Source: an uncultured Lachnospiraceae bacterium (GTDB lineage Bacteria > Bacillota > Clostridia > Lachnospirales > Lachnospiraceae). From it: DNA of 21,482 nt. The stretch lies in NCBI GenBank assembly GCA_910586275.1, contig CAJUIM010000059.1, positions 1 to 21,482 of the forward strand, in the 5' to 3' direction. Positions 15,270-21,482 of the stretch are shown here, in pieces. Position 1 is the stretch's first letter; the number at the start of each line of letters is the position of its first letter. The notes beneath the pieces are model-generated. The model saw only the letters and a program-made list of their open reading frames with translations. It was not told the DNA's origin and searched no databases. The translations under genes were made by a program, and so were the position numbers.

Positions 15270-15297
15270 TTGACGCATTCCCTATATACACTATAAG
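15270..15297 (+). promoter_or_regulatory. Promoter of the small lipoprotein gene
   Basis: TTGACG (15270-15275) and TATAAG (15292-15297) are 16 bp apart, each one base from consensus. It lies 18 bp after the AraC stop and about 50 nt before the lipoprotein ATG. No separate promoter is visible before the next gene, so both exported proteins may be transcribed from here. Confidence 0.6.
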
Positions 15298-15349
15298 GAA
15301 CGGCATAAGGAAAATGCCGGGGAAAGGGAGTCCGGAGGTGAAAGGGAAT

Positions 15350-15958
15350 ATGCGGAAATATATGGTTTTGGCTTTTCTTATTGTGATTGCGGCATGCGGG
15401 GGAATAGGCATCGGAAGCCTGGCGCAGGGAAGCGGCGGAAAGGAGGCCGGCCGGATATGGGAGAAGACGTTAGATGGGAACGGGAAAGAACCGGCAGAGG
15501 AAGAGGTTCCTTCCTTTCTGGAGGAGGGGCAGTCCTATGCTTATTTGGAACTGAAGCGGGGCAAAGATCCGGTCTTGCTTGTGACAGACGGGACATATGG
15601 GTATAACGGCCTTGAGGCCAGTTTCAGCAGTGAGGTCTACGGAAAGGACGGGGAGGGAAACTGGCAGCGCATGGCAGTGATAGCCGGCAGCGGGACGGCT
15701 TATCCTATCCGTTATGATAAAAGAGGGATTTATGTGACCGGTGCCCATTTTGCCGTATATTATACGGTGGATTGGGAGCGGATGCAGCTGGTGGCGGAAG
15801 AATATGCGGCAGAATCTTTTGATGAAAACGGGAATGCTTCTTATATATATGCAGAAGAAGGGGAAGCGGAACAGGCGGCGGAGGACAACAGATGCCTGAT
15901 TGCCCTGTTTGACCGCTATGAAAAAGCCCGGCTGGCGGATTTTCAGAAAGTGGATTAG
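15350..15958 (+). CDS. Putative lipoprotein of unknown function
   Basis: This 202-residue exported protein has a basic start (MRKY), a hydrophobic segment and a lipobox-like IAAC, with the candidate lipidated cysteine at residue 16. After a Gly/Ser-rich linker the rest looks like an all-beta domain (SYAYLELKRGKDPVLLVTDG to HFAVYYTVDWERMQLV) ending in an acidic helix. I do not recognise the family. ATG 15350 is preferred because GGAGGT lies 10 nt upstream; the frame is open back to 15314. It is followed by the LRR lipoprotein, so the two may work together at the cell surface. If the cysteine is not processed, it would be a single-pass membrane protein. Confidence 0.7.
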   Translation: MRKYMVLAFLIVIAACGGIGIGSLAQGSGGKEAGRIWEKTLDGNGKEPAEEEVPSFLEEGQSYAYLELKRGKDPVLLVTDGTYGYNGLEASFSSEVYGKDGEGNWQRMAVIAGSGTAYPIRYDKRGIYVTGAHFAVYYTVDWERMQLVAEEYAAESFDENGNASYIYAEEGEAEQAAEDNRCLIALFDRYEKARLADFQKVD

Positions 15959-16131
15959 AACCTGTCCGAAAAATGTTTTCTGTCAGATGGCTGGAATGAA
16001 TTTTCAAACACGTTCCGGAGCGTGCCTGCAATGCTTTCCGTCAGATGTGCCGGGCATTACCATTGCCGTAAGGATATGCGTCCGAGCCGGATTGGGAACA
16101 TGGGGATCGGAGTTTTAGGAGGAAGAGGAGA

Positions 16132-16158
16132 GTGAAAGGAGTGAAAGGAGTGAAAGGA
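16132..16158 (+). repeat. Three 9-bp tandem repeats at the LRR gene start
   Basis: GTGAAAGGA is repeated three times without change, starting at the GTG start codon. Each unit supplies a GTG codon preceded, from the second unit on, by AAAGGA, so each adds another possible start and ribosome site. Change in copy number would keep the frame but alter initiation and the length of the basic N-region (VKGVKG). Confidence 0.9.
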
Positions 16159-18441
16159 TTTGGAATGGGAAGGTTCGGCACAAAACCAAGAAGGGAGTTT
16201 TGCAGAAGGGGCGGGAGACGTGTTCCGGCAGCGGGGCTGGCGGCAGGAATCGGCATAATACTGGCGGCAGGGATGCTGTCTGCCGGCTGCGGCAGAGCGG
16301 GGGAAGAGCCGGCTGCCGCGGAGGCTGTGGAGCAGGACGAGGGAGACGGAAAGGGACTGAGAACGGGAGAACGTCCGGTAAAAGGTGGGTCCTATGAAGA
16401 CGGGCCGGAAAGGGAAGAGCCGGAAGAAACGGTGCCGACGGAATGGGAGTGGAAAGATGCAAAGATCAAGGAGGAAGTCTTCAGGGCATTGGGATATGGG
16501 GAAGAAGAGGGGGAAACTCCTTCGGCAGAGGAAATAAAGTCATTGGAATGGCTGCGCATTGAAAATGCGCAGGATGCAGCCACTTTCCGGGATCTGGCTT
16601 ATCTGCCGGAACTTACCGTCCTGGAACTTTCTTATCGGACAGGCGAAGCGGCGGATATTGATTTGGATAAAACTATGGCACCGAATTTGGAGGAACTGAA
16701 TATAGACGGCACGGATTTGGACGGAAATGAGCTATTGGGGCGGCTGCCGGAATTCCCGGCCCTTCGGAGACTATATCTGACAAGATGCAAGCTGAAGGAC
16801 ATTTCCTTTTTGGAGGAACTTCCTCAGCTTACCCACCTGTCATTTTTCAGCAATGAAATAGAGGATATTTCATCTATAGCATCCTGTGGGGAACTGGTGG
16901 AACTATCCCTTGCCTTTAACGGAATCCATGACATATCTGCTTTGGCAGGGCTGTCCAAGCTGGAAGAGGCAGGGCTTCATGGGAATCAGATAGATACGAT
17001 CGAACCTTTGCGCGGACTGCATAGGCTGACGGGAATCAATGTGACGGATAATCAGATTGCGGATTTATCGCCCTTGGCGGGAAAGGTGAAGCTGGAAGCG
17101 TTGGGGGCAGGATATAATCGGATTACGGATATTACACCGCTTAAGGGGATGACCCGTCTGTACAATCTGGCTTTGGACTATAATGAAATAGAGGACATCA
17201 GCGTATTGGAAGATATGAAGGAGATGGTATGGCTGGGGCTGAGCAATAACCGGATTCGGGATTTTACGCCGATTATGGGGATGGAGAAGCTGTTTTTCTT
17301 AAGCATCTTTTATAATGAAAGCCGTGACAGGGATATCGGCGGACTGGCGATGAGTGTTCCGGAACTGCGCCTTGGGATGGCGGATACAGAGTATAAAGCA
17401 GAGGAACTGGCGGGAGCGCAGAAGTGGCTGGACTATTTTTACCCGGAGGAAGGGATAACCGCGGAGGATGTGGTCTGGGGAGATCTGAACGGAGACGGCC
17501 TGGAGGATATGGCGGTAACCGGGTCATCGGCAAGTGACGGAGAGGAAACGGAATCCGATGATTTTCAGGAATATAATGACCGGCGGTATATTTATGTGCT
17601 GCTGGGCAACGGGGAAGATTCTTATCTGCCGCAACAGCCTATTGAAACGCTGTCTGCAGATGCGGGCGGGGTGTATGGGGATCCTTATCAGGGAATCAGC
17701 ATTTCCGGCGGGCAGCTGGTAGTGGAAACTTACGGCGGCAGCAATTGGCGCTGGGGTTATCGAAATATATACGGCTGTGAAGGCGGACGGATGGAGCAGA
17801 AAATGCAGATGGAATTGCAGCATTATGTCTATTTGGACGGCTATGACTGGCAAGTGGAAGACTATGAGACGGAGGAATGGAAAAAATATGTGATAGCCGG
17901 TACTCTGGAAGGAAAAATGGAGAAATGTCTTATTTTGGAATCAATAGAAGAGGCGGATCAGGCATCCCTTACGGAAAAACGGGAGGAAACGCTTCGTCAG
18001 ATGGAAAGGGAAAAAGGAATCGATCTGCCGGAAATTGATTTTTACGCCTGTGTGCCGGAACTGCAAATGACGGGACAGGAGTTTGGATATATCATACATG
18101 GCGTTCTCTCCGCCACAGAGAAAAAGGCTTCCTGGGCACTGAAGAAAGCGGCGGAGGAACTGTTGGCAGACGCAGCGGCATTGCCGGTCACTGCTTACAC
18201 ATCGGAGGAAATCAAGGCAAATTATGAAGCTTTGGCAGGAGTGGAACTGCCGGAGGAATTTTATATAGGCTGGGCGGAGGGAGAACCGGTGATACTTTCC
18301 TATAAAGGCTTGTTTGCAGATCAGGACGGGAAGTATGTCCATGTAATCGCTTGGCAGGAACCGGACGATGAGTCGGGAGTGTGGGTGGAAACAAAATATG
18401 TGCTCTATGAGGAAGGGACGGACCGGCTGATTACGGAGTGA
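16132..18441 (+). CDS. Leucine-rich-repeat lipoprotein with FG-GAP-like motif
   Basis: This 769-residue surface protein has a signal peptide that ends in SAGC with the candidate lipidated cysteine at residue 53, then an acidic low-complexity linker to about 105. About nine internalin-type 22-residue LRRs cover roughly 158-400, repeating L..L.L..N.I.DIS.L. A GDLNGDGLED motif at 450-459 supplies the DxNxDG calcium-site pattern of FG-GAP/VCBS blades. The last 300 residues are unassigned. Such proteins usually bind a partner protein or glycan outside the cell. GTG 16132 has AGGAGG 9 nt upstream; ATG 16165 in the same frame is a fair alternative and would put the cysteine at 42. Confidence 0.82.
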   Translation: MKGVKGVKGFGMGRFGTKPRREFCRRGGRRVPAAGLAAGIGIILAAGMLSAGCGRAGEEPAAAEAVEQDEGDGKGLRTGERPVKGGSYEDGPEREEPEETVPTEWEWKDAKIKEEVFRALGYGEEEGETPSAEEIKSLEWLRIENAQDAATFRDLAYLPELTVLELSYRTGEAADIDLDKTMAPNLEELNIDGTDLDGNELLGRLPEFPALRRLYLTRCKLKDISFLEELPQLTHLSFFSNEIEDISSIASCGELVELSLAFNGIHDISALAGLSKLEEAGLHGNQIDTIEPLRGLHRLTGINVTDNQIADLSPLAGKVKLEALGAGYNRITDITPLKGMTRLYNLALDYNEIEDISVLEDMKEMVWLGLSNNRIRDFTPIMGMEKLFFLSIFYNESRDRDIGGLAMSVPELRLGMADTEYKAEELAGAQKWLDYFYPEEGITAEDVVWGDLNGDGLEDMAVTGSSASDGEETESDDFQEYNDRRYIYVLLGNGEDSYLPQQPIETLSADAGGVYGDPYQGISISGGQLVVETYGGSNWRWGYRNIYGCEGGRMEQKMQMELQHYVYLDGYDWQVEDYETEEWKKYVIAGTLEGKMEKCLILESIEEADQASLTEKREETLRQMEREKGIDLPEIDFYACVPELQMTGQEFGYIIHGVLSATEKKASWALKKAAEELLADAAALPVTAYTSEEIKANYEALAGVELPEEFYIGWAEGEPVILSYKGLFADQDGKYVHVIAWQEPDDESGVWVETKYVLYEEGTDRLITE

Positions 18442-18502
18442 CGGAATCACGATATCTAGTACATCGGACGTTGACATTTCGGATATTGTTTACGGCAGTT
18501 TT

Positions 18503-19276
18503 TTAAGAACCGCAGGAGGTATAATGTCTGACACCGCATTTCCATAGAGCAAAGCAGGGCAGCAGGAACAGGCAGGCGGCTATGGGGAGCAGTCCGTGCC
18601 ATGGCTTTCCGCGGTCAAGCAGGAAAGTAAGGGGATAATACTGCACCAGCGAATAGGGAATGACGAAAGTGCATATCTGCAGTACCCGCTTGCCGTAAAT
18701 GGATACAGGATATTTCCCGTATTCTTTTGCTCCGTCCGTGAAAATATTAAAAATTTCCAATCCTTCCAGCGTAAAGAAGCAAATGGAAGCGAACAGCAGG
18801 AAGATGCCGCTGAATACAGCAGTTCCTCCGATCAGCATGAAAAGCAGCGTCATTACTTTCGGGAAATTCCATGTAATATGGCTGACCGTCACGCCGTAGG
18901 AAAACATGACGACAGCCTGCAGCATCCGGCCGATGCGGGTAAATTCCATGCGGCTGCCCAGCACTTGAAGAATTTCATTGCGCGGGCGTACCATGATGCG
19001 GTCAAATTCCCCTTGCCGGATTATGCCGGAAAAGCAGTCAAATCCCCGGGCAACAGCCTCCGCAAGGGAAAACTCCAGCAAAGTAATGCCGAAACAAAGC
19101 AGGACTTCCTCATAAGTAAAGCCTGCTACTTCGGGAAAACGCCGGAACATAAAATAAACGCCGAGAAAAACATGGAAGGATATTAAAAACTGTCCGATGC
19201 AAGTCAATAAAAAAGAAGTTTTATATTCCATTTTGCTTTTCAGCTGTATTAAAAAGTATTTGCCATATAATTTCAT
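18503..19276 (-). CDS. ABC-2 type exporter permease (COG3694-like)
   Basis: This 257-residue membrane protein has about six hydrophobic segments. Its start, MKLYGKYFLIQLKSKMEYKTSF, and the loop RGFDCFSGIIRQGEFDRIMVRPRN are typical of the ABC-2 (DUF990-like) permeases that pair with COG4587 and COG4586. ATG 19276 has GGAGG 6 nt upstream. A longer frame starting at 19351 overlaps the stop of the preceding gene as ATGA, but its 25 extra residues are not membrane-like and its ribosome site is poor. It is the third gene of the exporter operon. Substrate unknown; related systems export peptides, drugs or envelope compounds. Confidence 0.85.
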   Translation of the reverse strand: MKLYGKYFLIQLKSKMEYKTSFLLTCIGQFLISFHVFLGVYFMFRRFPEVAGFTYEEVLLCFGITLLEFSLAEAVARGFDCFSGIIRQGEFDRIMVRPRNEILQVLGSRMEFTRIGRMLQAVVMFSYGVTVSHITWNFPKVMTLLFMLIGGTAVFSGIFLLFASICFFTLEGLEIFNIFTDGAKEYGKYPVSIYGKRVLQICTFVIPYSLVQYYPLTFLLDRGKPWHGLLPIAACLFLLPCFALWKCGVRHYTSCGS

Positions 19277-19347
19277 GTTAATCCTCCATGCCGCCTTTGA
19301 GCGGCTTATTGGGCCGGGTGTTTCATGAACAATAACGAAGCCGTATG

Positions 19348-20235
19348 TCATCCGCCCTGCAATGTAATCTTACGCATGGCCGCCCTGCAGAGCAGTTTGC
19401 CGGCGGCAATCAGCAGGAACAGCCAGAACAGCTGAATCAGTATGGCACGCCACATGGCATGGCCGGATAAATCACCGCTGTATATGCGCAGCGGTACATT
19501 CTGCATGGAGGCGAAAGGCAGCAGTTCAAAGAAGCCTTTCAGCCGGTCCGGGAAGAAGGGGATGGGGATGACGGCACCGGAGAAGAATTCCACCGTGGAC
19601 ATTGCCATCATGCGGATTCCGTCCGGGGATAAGGTAAAAAAGGCACTGATATAAATGATCATGCAGAAGGCTACGGTAACGGCCAGTCCTGTCATCAGCG
19701 TAAACAGGAAAAGCAGGAATGACATGCCTCCGGCGGGAGCCATAAGGCCGTAAGGCTTTGGGAGCAATGCTGCCACAAGAAGGATGGGCATGCACCGCAG
19801 CACCGCTTTGGAGCATCGGGTGGCAAGGCTTTTGGCAAACCACATATTGTAGATATCAATGGGGCGGCACAGTTCGTAGGAAACATTTCCGTTTATAATG
19901 TCGGCAAAGATATCATTGTCCATCATCCATGCCATGAACAGAGCGAGGAAAGCCTGCTGCATCCAGACATAGGTACAGGTAGCCTCAAAGGTCATAGGGA
20001 AAACGCCGGATCCGGCGGCAGTCAGGACCGATTCGTGGGCGGACGAAGCGGCACAGGCTGTCTGGTAAAAAGCGCGGAACATAAGGATTTCCATAATACC
20101 CCAGATAAATTGTGTGACAATGCCGGCAAATGCGGCGGTACGGTATTGCAGTCCCATGGTAAAACGGAGCCGGAAAAAGGCAATGTATTTACGCAGGCGG
20201 GAAAGCTGTAGCAATGGGAAAACATGGGATTTCAT
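19348..20235 (-). CDS. ABC-2 type exporter permease (COG4587-like)
   Basis: This 295-residue membrane protein has about six hydrophobic segments and the family block FADIINGNVSYELCRPIDIYNMWFAKSLA. It should form a heterodimer with the permease encoded next. GGAGG precedes ATG 20235 by 6 nt and overlaps the gap after the ATPase stop, which is only 11 bp away. The protein appears complete. The Cys/Ser-rich loop after the second segment (ACAASSAHESVLTAAGSG) looks variable and may face outward. Confidence 0.87.
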   Translation of the reverse strand: MKSHVFPLLQLSRLRKYIAFFRLRFTMGLQYRTAAFAGIVTQFIWGIMEILMFRAFYQTACAASSAHESVLTAAGSGVFPMTFEATCTYVWMQQAFLALFMAWMMDNDIFADIINGNVSYELCRPIDIYNMWFAKSLATRCSKAVLRCMPILLVAALLPKPYGLMAPAGGMSFLLFLFTLMTGLAVTVAFCMIIYISAFFTLSPDGIRMMAMSTVEFFSGAVIPIPFFPDRLKGFFELLPFASMQNVPLRIYSGDLSGHAMWRAILIQLFWLFLLIAAGKLLCRAAMRKITLQGG

Positions 20236-20246
20236 AGCATGCCTCC

Positions 20247-21035
20247 TTATAATCCATGGCTGCGGTAAAAAGCAGCCAGCGCTTCTTCGGTATTTGGATA
20301 ATCCAACCTGATATCTTCTATGGTGCCGTCCAGCAGAACCTTCCCTTTGCCGATGAGGATAATCCGGTCGGTGAGAGCCTCTATATCCTGCATGTCATGG
20401 GTCGTCAGAATGACCGTTGTGTTTTGTTCCTTATTCAGCTGCCGGATAAAATCCCGCACTGCCAGCTTGGAAACGGCATCCAGGCCGATAGTGGGTTCAT
20501 CCAGAAACAAAATCCGGGGATTATGCAGCAGGGAGGCGGCTATTTCGCACCGCATCCGCTGTCCCAGTGAAAGCTGTCTGGCAGGTGTTTTCAGCAGTTC
20601 TTCAAGGTTCAGCATATCGGTGAGCCGTTCCAGGTTATGACGATATGTATAGGTATCAATCCGGTAAATTTCCTTCAGCAATTCATAGGAATCCATCACC
20701 GGCACGTCCCACCAAAGCTGTGTGCGCTGTCCGAAGACAACACCGATGCCGCGGGTATGTTCGATACGATTTTTCCATGGGGTAATTCCGTTGATTAGGC
20801 AAGTGCCGCCGTCAGGCGTAAGAATGCCGCTTAAGATTTTGATGGTAGAACTTTTGCCTGCGCCGTTGGGGCCGATATAGCCTACCATTTCTCCGTCCCT
20901 GATCGTAAAAGATATGTCGCTGAGGGCATGGATGTATTCATATTCTCTGTGAAACAGAGCCTTCCATGCCGAAAAAAAACCGGCATCACGTTTAGAGACC
21001 TTATAGGTCTTGCTTACATGTTCCAATTCAATCAT
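20247..21035 (-). CDS. ABC exporter ATP-binding protein (COG4586-like)
   Basis: This 262-residue ATPase powers the two downstream permeases. Walker A GPNGAGKSS is at 55-63, the Q-loop glutamine at 103 (VVFGQRTQLWWDVPV), the signature is the variant LSLGQ at 155-159, Walker B ILFLDE at 175-180 and the switch histidine at 213. The GQRTQLWWD block and LSLGQRMR signature are characteristic of the COG4586 group. GGAGG lies about 10 nt upstream of ATG 21035. It is the first gene of a three-gene operon with a leader of about 300 nt from the promoter at 21347-21375. Confidence 0.92.
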   Translation of the reverse strand: MIELEHVSKTYKVSKRDAGFFSAWKALFHREYEYIHALSDISFTIRDGEMVGYIGPNGAGKSSTIKILSGILTPDGGTCLINGITPWKNRIEHTRGIGVVFGQRTQLWWDVPVMDSYELLKEIYRIDTYTYRHNLERLTDMLNLEELLKTPARQLSLGQRMRCEIAASLLHNPRILFLDEPTIGLDAVSKLAVRDFIRQLNKEQNTTVILTTHDMQDIEALTDRIILIGKGKVLLDGTIEDIRLDYPNTEEALAAFYRSHGL

Positions 21036-21346
21036 TTTTTGTTTCCTCCTGGTAGTAATGCGTGGTTACATCTTGCCAAGACCAATGCCGTTCAGTTAAG
21101 CTGCCGCCGGCTTCGGAAATCATTTTTTGGGGACATACTGGTTTTTCGAAAGTATGGGTAAAGAACATCATCCCTGAAGCAGGCGTAGTTTAATTTCATG
21201 ACATTGTTGCCAACACGGTCTGTTATTTTTGGATTTTGCCAAAGAATTACCGTAGGTAAGTGAATGGCATTGTGGTTTTTGCGGGCAATGAGCCGGGCAG
21301 GATACGGCCGGCATTTTGAATTGTTGCAAAAACCGAAAGGAGTTTA
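21036..21346 (-). other. Long untranslated leader of the ABC exporter operon
   Basis: About 305 nt separate the promoter from the ATPase start. Visible folds are a hairpin of CATACT/AGTATG at 21134-21156 and a small TTACC/GGTAA hairpin near 21248-21260. I do not recognise a T-box or a known riboswitch. A 62-codon frame (21356-21168, minus) has no good ribosome site and no family resemblance, so I do not call it. Confidence 0.4.
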
Positions 21347-21375
21347 AGAATAGCATGCGGGTAGGAGATTGTCAA
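21347..21375 (-). promoter_or_regulatory. Promoter of the ABC exporter operon, beside the terminal repeat
   Basis: On the minus strand TTGACA (21375-21370) and TATTCT (21352-21347) are 17 bp apart. The position relative to the 78-nt repeat matches the cysK promoter at the other end to within a base or two. CTTGACAAT and GCTAT are also shared between the two promoters, while the sequences downstream are unrelated. Confidence 0.65.
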
Positions 21376-21404
21376 GGGGGAAACATGGATTTCCTGCGGA
21401 AATC

Positions 21405-21482
21405 GTAACAGTTCAGCCTGAATGTTGTGTTGGGAGGCGGACGCCTGTGCGCGAGTTTTTTTAGTGGCCGGCAGCAGCGGAA
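21405..21482 (-). repeat. Right copy of 78-nt dispersed inverted repeat
   Basis: This is the inverted partner of 92-169 (74/78 identical) and runs to the last base of the window, so it may extend further. Toward the promoter it is followed by GATTTCC-GCA-GGAAATC (21388-21404), a perfect 7-bp hairpin. The left copy keeps only the GGAAATC half. Confidence 0.9.

Noticed and set aside
18449..18502. Possible terminator after the LRR gene (ACGATATC with GATATTGT, then TTTTTT)
   Set aside because: The stem is AT-rich with a G-U pair, has a 25-nt loop, and is separated from the T-run by about 9 nt; too weak to call.
19277..19351. Longer start of the second ABC permease through an ATGA overlap
   Set aside because: The 25 extra residues do not resemble the family N-terminus and lack a spaced ribosome site; GGAGG precedes ATG 19276 at good distance.
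21168..21356. 62-codon frame on the minus strand upstream of the ABC operon
   Set aside because: It begins at the -10 region of the promoter, has no ribosome site and shows no family resemblance.

Overview
The window looks like a low-GC-Gram-positive (Firmicutes) chromosome segment, most likely from a gut Lachnospiraceae-type Clostridium relative. The grounds are strong AGGAGG-type ribosome binding sites, TTGACA-N17-TATAAT-type promoters, lipoprotein signal peptides, a GH2 and a GH31 glycosidase, and a MATE exporter. The family assignment is inference; no rRNA, tRNA or CRISPR array is visible.

Layout. (1) 199-4590, plus strand: a sulfur amino acid operon, cysK - metN - metI - metQ - Rrf2-family regulator. 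It is driven by a near-consensus promoter with a dyad operator in the leader. The regulator has an IscR-like cysteine cluster and a CymR-like C-terminal Ile, and it shares the operon with cysK, its probable protein partner. (2) 4699-6141, plus: a MATE exporter with its own promoter. (3) 6213-8181, minus: a GH2 glycosidase and its promoter. (4) 8191-8769: a 561-bp foldback-like element. It has two arms of about 238 bp, each carrying seven in-register 18-bp tandem repeats, a central hairpin, and an exact 9-bp direct repeat on its flanks. It carries no transposase and is the most unusual object here. (5) 8866-10416, plus: an ECF-like sigma factor with a Cys-containing C-terminal extension, followed by a DUF2461 protein. 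(6) 10615-11850, plus: a UMF1-type MFS transporter. (7) 11964-13988, minus: a GH31 glycosidase, divergent from an AraC regulator at 14367-15251, plus. (8) 15350-18441, plus: two exported proteins, a small putative lipoprotein and a leucine-rich-repeat/FG-GAP-like lipoprotein. (9) 18503-21035, minus: a three-gene ABC-2 exporter of the COG4586/COG4587/COG3694 type.

The two ends of the window carry a 78-nt inverted repeat (74/78 identical). In both copies it lies about 30 bp upstream of a TTGACA-N17-TATNNT promoter that fires inward, into cysK on the left and into the ABC operon on the right. A dispersed, promoter-linked sequence therefore brackets the segment.

How the genes work together. The cysK-metNIQ-rrf2 block is a coherent cysteine synthesis, methionine import and self-regulation unit. 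GH31 and its divergent AraC gene form a sugar-responsive pair. The GH2, MATE, MFS and ABC genes look like independent accessory units. Intervals over about 300 bp without a gene are 8052-8865 (GH2 leader and promoter, then the foldback element), 13989-14366 (the GH31/AraC control region) and 21036-21482 (ABC operon leader, promoter and terminal repeat).
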